Assembly: GCA_036245805.1 (NCBI GenBank)
Contig: BTRK01000001.1
Span: 23,505,087-23,569,086 of the forward strand
Length of the DNA: 64,000 bases
Source: Pristionchus mayeri
Lineage: Eukaryota > Nematoda > Chromadorea > Rhabditida > Neodiplogasteridae
Reading direction: 5' to 3'
The notes below the pieces were generated by a model that searched no databases, had not been told where the DNA came from, and was given only the letters and a program-made list of their open reading frames with translations. Below, in pieces: positions 20,701 through 35,100 of this stretch. A program made the position numbers and the translations under genes. Numbering within the stretch: position 1 is the first letter of the stretch; each line of letters opens with the position of its first letter.

Positions 20701-23204
20701 CTGTAAAATCTCCCGTCGCGATCGTGATTGTCCTGACCATCGGTCTTGTTCGAAGGAACATTGATCGATCACCGGATGAATAAATATTTATTTGTTCAAG
20801 GAATTACCTATTTTTGACAACGATGTTCTATCATGCTAAGGAACATGATATAACATCGCTGTGATAAAATCTCCATGGGTATAGCTAGGACGGCGCCCCC
20901 GCCGAAGGGGGTGACAAAACGTAAAGCGACAAAACATTAAAGAAGGAGTGTCAGCAAAGTTAAACTTTTGACGCTGTCACAACCATGACCTAGCCCATCC
21001 TCCAAATATCATTGCGCGAGCTAGGAGGGTCGACAACCATCGGTTGATAGCTCAGTAGTAGAGCAGCCGCTTTGTGATCGAGAGGTTGCGGGTTCGATTC
21101 CAACCAAATTTTTGACAGATCCTCAAGATATTTGAATTCCCGTACGTCCCTTCCCTACAAGCCCTCCTTGGCACTATGCCAGCTAATGATAACTCGGTTC
21201 AAAATAGAGATATGAATATGAAATTTTCGGAATCTCTTATGGTTGTGCAAAGCTAGGTCATGGTTATGACAGCGTCAAAAGTTCAACTTTGCTGACGGTC
21301 CTTGTTTAACAAATCACAGCTCCTGTGGGAGTCGAAGATTGGACTTGGGAGTTGTTACATTGTTACCAGTATGCGCTACCATAACTTTGTATATATAATT
21401 CTTGTTACTAGGCGATAGTGAGTTTCAACGTATTGTTCATGGAAATCCAAATAACCCCTGGTCGTTGATTTCGAGTGAAACTCATTATCGCGTGGTAACA
21501 AGAATTACATATATAAATGTATGGTAGCGCATACTGGTAACGATGCAACAACTCCCAAGTCCCTTGGCCGACTCTCACGGGAGCTGTGAGTTGTTAACGT
21601 TTTGTCACCCCCCCGGGTGGCAGCCGGGCTAGTTGGTTGATTTTTATTAATTTTGGTTGATTTTTTAAAGCATATGGTTAACTTGTAATAAAAAAATTCA
21701 GATGTAGATACTGGAGAACTGCCAAACTCTAACCAATTACTTTTCGATGGGGAGTCGAATAATATTTTGAGTTGTGTGTAATTGATTAGCAGTGAGAACA
21801 ATTTTGAAAATTTACTAGCGGTGCTAAAACCAACGACTCCTAACGAAATACACTGTGCTCCTAAATGAATTCCCATCTCATTTATAAATTTCAACGACCT
21901 AGCTCTGTAAAGGAGAAATAAAAGAAATGGCTGTCAGGAAGAAATTTTTCTTAATTTTCCTACTCCGACTTTTCGTAAAAATCGATTATTTCATAACCCC
22001 GGCATTTGATTTTTTTATGGTTCACGTTAGTTCTAATGAATCGACGATTCAAAAGGCTATCACGATCCTCCAAATTTGGCGATTTTTTTATCTCGAAAAA
22101 ATTTTTTTTTCTATTTAAAAAACGGAAAAAGTGGTACCGCGTTGTTCAGACATAGATGGATCTGATTTTTCACAGTATAGCTGATATGATAGATTCTTGA
22201 TTTATTCATTCTAAACAAAATAAGATTGCACCAATAAACTCATCCATGAACAAGAAAAGAAATTTGCCTTCAAATTCAATTCAGCCCATTGGGTACTTTA
22301 TAAAGACGCCTATCATCATCCTTATGCCGGTTTTTAAAAATAGTACTAGGTTTGTGGCTGTTATTTTTTTATAATAGCTAGAATATTAAAAGAAAAATAG
22401 CCTACACCATCTAAACGAGTTCACATTTAAAGAAGGTAACTATGTCAAATTTCTCAAGTTGTTATCCGATTTGGGTTGAACTAGGCAGGTGCGATCACTT
22501 GAATATTCTGCATTTTTGTATAAATTACGATCGAAAATTTACGCTTTTGCCTAACCTGTATCTCATTTCTAATGCGTAATCTAGACCACCAAATAAGCCG
22601 TGTTTGAGTCCTCGTACTAGATATTCGATTCTTCGCTAGCGCCAAGCATATTTCATTCACTCACAATTTTTTAAAATATCAAAATTAAGGTAATATAGAC
22701 CCGTTCAGGAAGATGCTGAGTATCTACGCGAGAAGTTGCACGTCTCAGTGCAGGATCTGTCCTCTTTCGATGAGTACTGCAGCGAGGTCCGATCAGGACG
22801 GCTTCAATGGTCACCTGTTCACAAATCGGAGAAGTTCTGGAGAGAGAACGCTCCCCGATTCTCGGAGAAGAATCATGAACTGATAAAGTGAGCATTCATC
22901 TCTTGCTCAGTTCATGCTCATGAATTGTAGGATTCTTATTCGTCTGCTCGAGACGAATCAAGATGCCCTCATCCTTTGCGTCGCTGCTCATGATATCGGA
23001 GAATACGTGCGACACTACCCCCGTGGAAAGAATATTGTGGAGCAGCATCAAGGAAAGCAGGCGGTCATGAGACTATTGACTGCCGATGATCCCAATGTAC
23101 GATACCACGCCCTATTGGCAGTTCAGAAGCTCATGGTACATAATTGGGAATACCTCGGAAAACAACTAGATGCTGACCACACTGAACCGGTAGCTGTTAA
23201 ATAA
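11753..23204 (+). CDS. vha-15: V-type proton ATPase subunit H, copy 2 (first exon missing)
   Basis: Exons: 11753-11848, 11899-11949, 12134-12223, 13035-13148, 18312-18419, 19228-19292, 19398-19473, 19562-19681, 19743-19826, 20215-20286, 22709-22887, 22931-23204. Every exon is open and every splice junction is intact. The first visible exon ([12 protein letters not shown]) matches an internal part of VHA-15. Upstream there is only the 3' LTR and body of a Ty3-type element, and no exon encoding the N-terminus or a start codon was found. Substitutions at positions conserved with copy 1 and C. elegans (R to H and L to F in exon 12134-12223, V to M in 19398-19473) suggest relaxed constraint. Its introns took in about 6.3 kb of insertions after duplication, and another 1.3 kb element lies just after the stop. 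It could still be expressed from an LTR promoter or an unseen distant exon, but a 5'-truncated pseudogene is more likely. Confidence 0.75.
12244..12983. mobile_element. Mariner-like non-autonomous element, copy 2 only
   Basis: 740 bp with 19-20 bp inverted ends beginning TAAGGCTGTTGCATAAGTTC, inserted at a TA dinucleotide that is duplicated. Comparison with copy 1 at about 221-228 shows the empty site. No transposase reading frame recognised. Confidence 0.85.
15803..16292. repeat. Two 245-bp direct repeats with long UUCG-capped hairpins
   Basis: The unit starting CGACTGGTGAGAGCC occurs at 15,803 and 16,048. Each carries a stem of some 45 bp: AAGGCTCGTGAGG pairs with CCTCACGAGCCTT, and GTTGGAATGGGGC pairs across TTCG with GCCCCATTCCAAC (15,868-15,897). 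The second unit has one loop-proximal mismatch (GCCCAATTCC). Confidence 0.88.
16486..16990. repeat. Satellite A, about 126-bp unit, about four copies
   Basis: GACCACTTTGAAGCG recurs at 16,486, 16,613 and 16,739, with a slightly shortened version at 16,864. Units share ATTGCATCATGTTGCATAAT and AGCTGACTCTGGGGAGTC. Confidence 0.92.
17090..17800. repeat. Satellite B, about 141-bp unit, about five copies
   Basis: The start TGA(G/C)(G/C)AAAAAACGAGATATTGC recurs at about 17,130, 17,272, 17,413, 17,553 and 17,694. Units contain GACGTCATGATGACGCAATC, a CRE-like palindrome. They appear distantly related to satellite A through the shared ATTGCATAGTGATGATG core. Confidence 0.92.
17851..17886. repeat. 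GACA microsatellite tract
   Basis: Imperfect (GACA)n run directly after satellite B and before the right inverted end of the 5 kb insertion. Confidence 0.9.
18502..19118. mobile_element. hAT-like non-autonomous element, copy 2 only
   Basis: 617 bp with ends CAGTGGTGGAAAAG and complement, and an 8-bp target duplication GTTAATAT (18,494-18,501 and 19,119-19,126). The empty site is visible in copy 1 near 897-905. CAGTG ends and an 8-bp duplication indicate hAT. Confidence 0.92.
19840..20176. mobile_element. hAT-like MITE, 337 bp, copy 2
   Basis: Same element and same 8-bp target duplication (CTCCCTAT at 19832-19839 and 20177-20184) as at 1617-1953, so the insertion predates the segmental duplication. 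Confidence 0.88.
20884..21632. mobile_element. Composite inverted-repeat element in vha-15 intron, copy 2
   Basis: Copy 2 counterpart of 2673-3378. It retains about 41 bp around 21,370-21,411, between GTTACCAG and GTTACTAG, that copy 1 has lost. Loss between short direct repeats is the likely mechanism. Confidence 0.7.
20941..21305. mobile_element. TTAA-flanked MITE with tRNA-like core, copy 2 of the 2729 element
   Basis: Near-identical duplicate of 2729-3093 brought along by the segmental duplication. TTAA at 20937-20940 and 21306-21309. Confidence 0.8.
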
Positions 23205-23210
23205 GTAGTA

Positions 23211-24476
23211 TTAGGTTGTAACATAAGTTTTGTCGCATTTCGGAGGTTCACAATATTTCCATGAAGGATACTTCTCAAACATTATCAATGCCTGACCTCC
23301 TAGTATATGTTTGGGGTGTTCATGCACATTCAAACCATAGGGTAGAGCTGAACTGCGCACGCTGGCTATGCGAAAAATATTAATATGAACTGATTTAAAT
23401 TTGGTGCAGATTTTTTTAATTCGTTTGATCAGGTGCTAGTTCGCAGAGATGAATAATGAACCAAACTTCTACAGCATGGTGATATACCCCGTCAATGCTC
23501 TTTCAAAATATACGCCAGATATGGTGCTATGTTGAGCGGAACAAAAGATATACTTCACTGAGTGTAAGGTTAGCCGCTGATTCGTAGCCAACTTGACCAA
23601 CTCTTCTGAATCCAGAATTGCAACAACAGTGACTAACATACGTGCGTTCCAATTACCACTCATGGAGGTATAATTTATCATTAAACAAGTGAGAGAAAGA
23701 ACACTCCACTTGTGGGAAATTTGAATTTTTATTAATTCAATTCGCCCACAATTTTACCAAAATATGCAAGTTTAGGTGTTTCGAATTAAAGATTGTCATT
23801 CAAAAGCTATTTATTTCCAAACTTACCCCAAGTAGATACTAGTAAGGGAAGGGTTTATGGTTAGGATGGACACAACAAATCAGATATTGAACATGTGTGC
23901 GAGGTAGGAATATGAACAAAGTGCCGATTTCATTAGTTTAATTTACATACCATCGTTCTGAATGGAGCCACTTATCTCAACAGAACCCAATCTACCCCAA
24001 ACTTTATCTGCATACTGACCACTTTGGGTGAACTATATTCCACCACTATTTGGATCTGGATATCTATTGAGAAGAAAATTCGGCTTGCGAAAGTTTTCGC
24101 GACCGTCACCAACCATCCACATTATACAAACTCGTCTACATTTCTAGAACGATTTTCGTTTGTCATTATCCGTGAGTGGTTCAAAATTATGCACATATGT
24201 AGTACTTTACGCAAATCACACAAAATCGGCATAATTTATCCTTTTCAAGAAGAGCTGATGCGTGAAAATGATTTGTAATCCTTATCTCAGTACAACTTTG
24301 TCTGACTAATGTGCCTCCTCAACTGCCTTGACAGGACTGAAGTAAAGCGCGTAAGAAAGAGTACGAAGGCCCTCACTGATGATGAATAACGAAATTGAGA
24401 TTAAATTAATTCGAAGAATTTCTGAGGTTAAAATGCATAAGAGATTGGACGCGACAAAACTTATGTTACAACCTGA
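23211..24476. mobile_element. Mariner-like element in 3' flank of vha-15 copy 2
   Basis: 1,266 bp, the usual size of a full mariner. Inverted ends are TTAGGTTGTAACATAAGTTT and a close complement, and TA is duplicated. The empty site is at 4953-4957 in copy 1. I could not read an intact transposase on either strand, so it is degenerate or non-autonomous. Confidence 0.85.
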
Positions 24477-24877
24477 TACTTTCGTCTAGATTGATCCAGC
24501 GTTGTCGTAACATACATTCCAGAGTATAGAAGAATGATTCCATAATTTTACCACTTGTATATTCATGTTCAAATGCCGATAAACTACTATGAAATGAATA
24601 TGATCACGGTAATTTCATTTACATCTCGTGTTCTGCCGAATTCTGTGCCCCATTTTCCCCATTCTCATGAATTCTCATTGGATATTACTGACACCTCACT
24701 GGATAAAGTAATACTAAAGGATAATTCAGCATCCCCTTGAGGTTGTTATTGTAACCCTCCCCGAATTGTGGTCTATATTATTTGCAAACCATGTAATGTT
24801 TACGATATCTTCGAACCATAAGTCAACCCAAACTATTGAGATGATTCAGAAAATCATAAAATACCCGTTTGACACTC

Positions 24878-25327
24878 TGTTACTAGAGTTCGAGAAACGA
24901 AACCACGCTCTCTTCATTCTGTGCACTCTCTCGCCTGTCGACCGGTCTCGTGTGTGTAGAATGAAGAGAGTGTGATATCGTTTCTAGGGTTCCCTTGATG
25001 GAATTATTTGACTATTGGAATTCCAAAACCCACCACTCATTTCAAATTCCGCGCTCGCATACGAGCGGTTGGCAATTGAAATTCCACTCGAAATGGAATT
25101 CCAAACTGTTATTGGAATTCCATTGAAGAAAATATCAAAATTGATCGGCCAACATATGTGGAAAGTAATTTATTCAAATGGAATTCCAAAGATATTGGAA
25201 TTTCATTCCACCGCTCCGCGCAGGGGATGGAAGGAATGAAGTTGTGCCACTCCTTTAACCCCACTATTGGAATTCCGGAATCAATTCCATCAAGGGAACT
25301 CGTTTCTCGTTTCTCGAACTTTGTTAC
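24878..25327. mobile_element. MITE rich in GGAATTCC palindromes, copy 2
   Basis: Duplicate of 5354-5803, essentially identical. Confidence 0.65.
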
Positions 25328-25332
25328 CTTAA

Positions 25333-26738
25333 GAGACCATCCACGAGAGAACGTAACAGGTCCACGGATGGCCAAAAATTCGATAATTTCCATACTTTTT
25401 TTCTGAAGTGTAGGTCCCGAGTGCTGATTGACGGCCGCAATAACTAAGGCTGGGGGTCGATTTTGAAAAAGTTTCGGGTACCACCTATTTTTGGGGTCGA
25501 AAAAGTTGATATCGTAGAACGACCGGAGAAGTAGGTTTTCTGGTGTATTTTCACTCGTAGAAAACGAATATCAGCATTAAAATGCGAGAAAACGCGAAAG
25601 AAAAAAATTGAGGCCTATAAACCACATTTTTGACCAGATTTTGCCTATTTTCAGGTCTTTGGAAATTTTTCTGCACACTATCGATATGATTTTCATGATC
25701 TACACCACAAACTACGTCTGATATGAAAAAATCAGATTTTTAAAATTGGGCACTTTTAGGGTATTTTGATCCAAAGTGTGCCAAATTGAACAATTTGTCA
25801 AAATTGTCCGTATGTCTAAGACTAAATTTTCGCGCCGAATACCTATAATGACCCAAAAATGCATTAATACGACTTGTACAATCATTTACATAATTATTTT
25901 CATGAACAAAGTTGGTAAGGAGTAAATTCGAAAAATTCGAAAATTAGAAGTTCTGTTGCAAAGGTCAAAATTTTCAAAAAATCATAACTGCATAATACTA
26001 CTGTTTTATAAGCTCTATTGTGAAAATTCGGTCCCTATGATGGAATATATGTAAACTTACATCCGAAAGATAAGGTTTTGAGACATCGAAATTTTTGGTC
26101 ACAATGACGGGGTCGAAAAAACTGAAATTTCAAAATTTGTTTATCTTAGCATTCTGGAAATTGAAACATGTATATTATGTCTTACTTAATTATACTATAG
26201 TGTTTCTGAGCCATCATAGGTATTCGGCGCGAAAATTCAGCCTTAGACATACGGACAATTTTGCCAATTTGTTCAATTTGGCACACTTTGGATCAAAATA
26301 CCCTAAAAGTGCCCATTTTTAAAAATCTGATTTTTTCATATCAGACGTAGTTTGTGGTGTAGATTATGAAAATCATATCGATAGTGTGCAGAAAAATTTC
26401 CAAAGACCTGAAAATAGGCAAAATCTGGTCAAAAATGTGGTTTATAGGCCTCAATTTTTTTTATTTCGCGTTTTCTCGCATTTTAATGCTGAAATTCGTT
26501 TTCTACGAGTGAAAATACACCAGCAAACCTACTTCTCCGGTCGTTCTACGATATCAACTTTTTCGACCCCAAAAATAGGTGGTACCCGAAACTTTTTCAA
26601 AATCGACCCCCAGCCTTAGTTATTGCGGCCGTCAATCAGCACTCGGGACCTACACTTCAGAAAAAAAGTATGGCAATTATCGAATTTTTAGCCATCCGTG
26701 CACCCCTGCAGTTTTTACGTTCTCTGGTGGAGGGTCTC
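25333..26738. mobile_element. 1.4 kb TTAA-flanked foldback element, copy 2
   Basis: Duplicate of 5809-7216 with TTAA at 25329-25332 and 26739-26742, immediately downstream (on the minus strand) of intact rpl-11. Confidence 0.85.
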
Positions 26739-26811
26739 TTAAGATGTTATTCATACTGACCCACGGCAGACATATAACAACGCATTTATGCATCAACAAC
26801 AAATAGACAAT

Positions 26812-28406
<1,595 letters not shown>

Positions 28407-29894
28407 ATGAACATTCGGCCATCGAAACTATTGTTCAACTCCATTCGTAAGGTTATATAGTTTTATACTACACTACAATCGTAGTAGCATAGCTAGCACG
28501 CATATTTCTCCGATATGTACATAGATTTTGCACATTAAAAGAAAATTATAACTACCGTAATGTCGTAATCGAGTCTAAATTCGAATTCTCTGATTTCAGT
28601 TATCGTCGGGGAAGTTCAAAGTGGTTGAAGTTGGCGCGCGTGATGGCTTACAGAATGAGAAGGTCGGAATCATGCAAGGTTATGTATGACTGGCTTCATA
28701 ATAGTGGTTTAGAGAATCATCCCCGCGTCAGATAAGATCGATCTGATCAATCGTCTGAGCAAGAGTGGGTTGAGCACTGTTGAGGCGACTAGCTTCGTTT
28801 CGCCTAAATGGGTTCCCCAAATGGCGGATCATAAAGAAGTTATTTCTACGATTACACAGGTTTCAACTATAGAATGTATCCAGATCTTATTTGTGATCAG
28901 TTCCCAGGTGTCTCCTACCCTGTACTTGTTCCGAATACTGCAGGGCTTAAAAACGCGGTTCGATTTTCGGCTTTAATTATGCTCGTTACGAATTATTCTT
29001 AATATCCTCTTTTTAGCTTGCGACTGGCCATGTAAAGGAAATTGCTGTGTTCGGGGCTGCTTCCGAAGGCTTCTCCAAGTAAGTGTGATACCTTTCGTTT
29101 GTAGAAATTCATCCTCCCCCTTCAGGAAGAACGTGAATGCGAGTGTGGAGGAGTCTCTCAAGAAACTGGAAGAGGTCACGAAAGAAGCAATTGTGAGTGA
29201 TGCGTGTGAGCCGAGCTGACGGTGCCTTTCTCTTCCAGGATAACGGACTTATCGTGCGTGGATACGTATCATGTGTTATTGGTTGTCCTTATGACGGAAA
29301 AACAGATCCGAAGGTGGTTGCTCAGATCACAGATAGGCTTCTTAAAGCAGGATGTTATGAAGGTACATTAACGTATTGTTTGAGTAATTAATGTGATGAA
29401 TACAGTGAGTCTGGGAGATACGATTGGAGTGGGATCGGCCGGATCGGTGAGAGAGATGCTGGATGCAGTGCTGAGTGTCGCTCCTGCCAACAAACTCGCA
29501 GTTCATATGCACGACACTTACGGACAGGCACTGGCCAATGTCCTCGTTGCCATTGAGGTCACACCATTGTGAATCCAGTAATGACTAATGGGAATTGCAG
29601 AAGGGAATCCGAGTGGCGGATAGTAGCATCGCTGGTCTGGGCGGATGTCCGTATGCGAAGGGAGCCACGGGCAATCTAGCCACAGAGGATTTGGTCTACA
29701 TGCTGCATGGACTCGGATTTGAAACGGTAGGAAGGAAGGAAGGGGTGTAGAGTGGATGCATCTGATTGAAGGGCATTGATTTGAACGAACTGGTGTCGAT
29801 CAGCGAATGGATTTGTACCAAGATGGAGAGAAAGAATGCGAGCAGAGTCGCCTCGGCACTCATGGCCAAGAGAGCAAAGGCTCAAGCTGCATGA
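28407..29894 (+). CDS. HMGCL: Hydroxymethylglutaryl-CoA lyase, mitochondrial
   Basis: Splits HMG-CoA into acetoacetate and acetyl-CoA, the last step of leucine breakdown and of ketone-body formation. Exons: 28407-28451, 28600-28662, 28713-28859, 28901-28957, 29017-29078, 29126-29192, 29239-29362, 29406-29557, 29601-29726, 29772-29894; 321 residues. TIM-barrel landmarks are all present: [11 protein letters not shown] with catalytic Arg29-Asp30, [11 protein letters not shown], metal-binding His222 and His224 in [11 protein letters not shown], and the catalytic Cys255 in [14 protein letters not shown]. The N-terminus ([15 protein letters not shown]) is basic and amphipathic, fitting a mitochondrial presequence. 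The C-terminus lacks the Cys-Lys-Leu peroxisomal signal of the vertebrate enzyme. The start codon follows a CTTTGCAG acceptor. The sulfotransferase gene begins only 235 bp downstream. Confidence 0.95.
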
Positions 29895-30129
29895 ACTCTT
29901 ATTATCTCTTATTTTAATTAATTAGGGAATGCCGAGTGGTTTGTCCGTTTAGATTGTTCCTGGTGCCATGCTCAGATAGAGCGATAAAACGAGTGTATTG
30001 ATTGACCCGTGGGAGTGTCAAGGAAGGGGTAGATCAAGTGGGCATCGATCGATCTCTCTATCTCACTCTCTCACTCTCTCTCTAGTGCTTCCCATCTCTC
30101 CACGTCGGAGCTGATCGGGAGTGGGCGCG

Positions 30130-31551
<1,422 letters not shown>

Positions 31552-32139
31552 TTGTGCTTTGTATCTCCTGTGTTATCTCACTGTCATTCCTCACTAGTCC
31601 TTGTTCGCTAATTTAATTACATAATTTCTTGAATATCAATTGTCTTGACGAGTATCAAAAAATGCTTAAAGAACCGTTCGATGTCCCTCACGTTTGGAAG
31701 TTTGTTCAATAAATTTATATCATGATACGTGAAAATATTTGAAGGGAAATTACATTGAAAATTGATAGATATTTGCAATCGCCATTTATTATAACCTAAT
31801 GATTTACTTGAGTCTCTCTTTAATGGTTCAATGCATTAAACATGAAGTGACATTGATTTAACGTTTATTGGTGGCGTTATATAGTCAATTATGATTTACT
31901 AACAAATCATTTAGTGGCAAGTGTTACATTTATACGGTATCTTTTCAATTCGCGGATTCTATAGATCTTTCGAAGCGAATCTCTTCAAATTACTGTACAT
32001 ATGACGTATTGATTATATTTTTTTAAAATTGAATTTCCCCAAAGAAAGTTTTTAGGTCCTTTTTTCATTAATGTTATTATTTTTTTCATAGATTTGTATT
32101 TTTGCATGGGCAATTATGAATATATTAGTCTTTTCAGAC
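31552..32139. other. Intergenic, sulfotransferase to uncharacterised gene
   Basis: AT-rich spacer. It contains the sulfotransferase poly(A) signal and, at its end, the TTTTCAG acceptor two bases before the next start codon. No other gene seen. Confidence 0.6.
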
Positions 32140-35100
32140 ATGGGGGATAAGACGCCAGAATCGTTGTCGATGGACCAATATTTTGATCGATTACGGTCCG
32201 ACCATTCCCCTTCTGTCCTCGCACGTTCGGGAAGAACTGCTCGTTGCAAGCCACGTAGTCGTCTCTCCCACAAAAGTTCCACTGCTGAAACAAAGTACGG
32301 ATATTGTTTGATCAACCTGCAATTATTACGATTTGGCTAAACCGTATGGTAACCTAACTTAATCGAACTCGAGTTCGAAATCGATTGATTTTGAGTTTAA
32401 AACTTCAGGAGACGGCTCAATTTTGAGGAGAATGAGGAAGATAGGAGAAGAAAACTGGAAAGACAAGTAGAGGTTGTGGAGCTTTCGTCGTCACAATCCG
32501 CTGATGAAGACAATTCAGGTTTCTCAATTTCTTTATTTATGCCTCACTTCTCACTACAGAGGATTCGAAGCAACACACTCGTCTGCTTCAGAAAGGGCAG
32601 TCCAATAAACGCAGGCGCTCTGTAAGGCTCCTTAATTCGTAGCTGTTTAATATTGTTTCGAAAATTCAGTGTTCTGACTGTGAAGAATCGACGGAATCCA
32701 AGAAGCCTGTGGGGAACATTGTCAACCGGTCTCCTCTTCATGTACGCAATTTCCTTTCCTTTATAATTATCAGAGGTCTTCTGAGAAAATGCATGAAATA
32801 TAGACCCCCGTTTGACAAAAACTTCAAACAGCTTGAATCCAAAAAGCATTGAAGGGGTGGATACCCCAAAGGTTAAAGAACTTTGATTTAAAGTTACAAG
32901 GCCGTAAATTATAAACAACCTAAAAGCCGGCTCTCGAAATTTCGAAATTTCAAAAAAATCATATGATCCTTCAATGTTGACGAAAAAGGTCGTGCAAAAA
33001 AAAAGAATTTTGTTCGTCTTCAAGAGAAGAATAATTATTCTGTTGGACCGAAAATGATTGGAAAAAAAAGGTCATGCCGAAACATCCAAGAATTCGTCTT
33101 TTAGGTTCAAAATGGTGCTAAAAAGTGGATGTCCTGTAAAAAATTAACCCAGGCTACAATGAGATCTTTGCAGATTCGAATTCCTCGTACGTTTTTACAC
33201 AAAATAAGCTACTTGTTTTAGCTCTCAGACCGTTCCATTTTTTGCTTTATCGGTTCAAACACCGGCGACCTGCTGTTTTTCGAAAATTCCTAAATATCAA
33301 TGATCACATATTATCTTGCTTTTTGCGTAAAAAGTGGTTATATTGGTCGTATGTAATATATAAGGGTCTGAATAACTAGGTATGAGTGAATTAAGCGCAT
33401 TTTATGACGAAAAAAATCATCGAATTTTTCGTTGGTTTTCGGGAGAAATCCAGATTTTTCAGAATAAAATATTTTCTCTGGAAATGACTTCAAACCTCTA
33501 AAAGTGAGACAATACTAGGAATTAAGCAAATTGGTGTAAAAAAAAATCGGAGCGCTGACAAAGCTTGCATATGAAAATTTCATATCGTTTAAATTAGCAA
33601 TGGCAATGGGTATTTTTTAAAATCAATAAATAAATTGTACAATGTTGTACAGTATCAAACCTATGGAATTGGCGATGCTGAATCTAGCGCAACAAAGAAA
33701 ACGTTAGAAATATTCAAAATAACAAAAATATAGCGATTTTTGCAAATTGAGATCGGGAATGAAGATCTACCGAATGATTGGTCAAGTTCAAGTGTATCAG
33801 ATTTTTCATCCAATAATTCAATATTTTCTATATTTTTTAGAATAAATCATTTGCGTTTATTTTAGTTTATTAGTTTATGCAAAAGTGAGATGACCGACAA
33901 CATAGTCAATTTGAACGGGAAAAGGATTGCGAGAAGCCCCAAAGAAAAAACGTCGAAATCGTGGTTGTTCGTGGTTGCTCGTGTTTCAATCGACATTTTC
34001 AGTACTTCCGAGTGACAAAAATTGGGCATAGTATACACGTACAGGTTGGTTAGAGCAAGGGGAACGCCGAAAACATAGTCAATTTAAACGGGAACAGCAG
34101 TTAAGGATAGTGCTAGTCGATAATGTGAAAAGAAAATGTGATGTTAGAAGACGCTAAACGTCGATGATTTCAGCTGTTCAACCATAAATGAATGTTCGTG
34201 GGGGGTAGCTATAACATGGACGAAGAGATTCGCGAAGAAAAAATATATAATTTTTCAACGATTAAAGAAATAAATCGATAATTATAAGTGTGACTATCTG
34301 AGAGAACTGAGCAATTTCACCTATGTGCCGTACAGCAAAAAATAAAGAGTTGATTTTAAGATGCCCCTATGGGTAACTTTTCACGTAGAGTTCGAAAATC
34401 GTCCTTAAGAAGCCGTATCTCTGACCCCTGATTTTCAGTGGCGCGCCTCAACGCTGAGGTCGGTTTTTGTAAATCGTGAACGGTTGAACCAAACCCCATA
34501 CATAGATAGTAATTCTCAAAGAACTCGATGAGATAAGCATTTTTACTGTTGGAAGTGAAAAGCTAGCTCATCTACGAAAAAAGTTGTGGCTTTTTGAAAT
34601 TTCCAAATTTATGTCCTGAAAAAGTTTTTAAATGTGTGTCATTTTAATTATGATTATTAGATTCCTCGTGAAAACTTACCCCTAGAACCAATTTTTCGTT
34701 GAAAAATTCGTGAATCAGAGGGGTCTACTAAATCAAAGAAGAAGAAAGATGGTTGCAATTTCGCAAATACATGAAATTTTAAGCCGAGTAACAGCGAAAT
34801 CCGATCAACTCTATGCACTGCCTAACTATACTAAGGTAGGGTAAAAAATATAACACAGGAACAACGACCATATTCTCAATTCGAGAAAATTCGATTTTCT
34901 TAACTTCGATTTTTAGACTGATATATCTTTTCCATTTCGATACGAATTCCCAATTTTCTAGGTAATTCTAGTATCACAGAGGAACATACATCAGAAAATA
35001 TTCAAAGTTCGGTCATCACCTATAAGGAAGGTTGTCATATTTGTCCTTGAAAATGCACCGCTGGGTTTGAAAAAAATATGTTTCTAATGCTAACAGGCGA

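Noticed and set aside
23469..24278. Mariner transposase in the 1.27 kb element
   Set aside because: The length fits, but I could not read the D,D34D-type catalytic pattern in any frame, so I do not claim a transposase.
32544..33023. 159-residue minus-strand protein
   Set aside because: It overlaps confirmed plus-strand exons and then runs into the outer inverted repeat. No similarity recognised.
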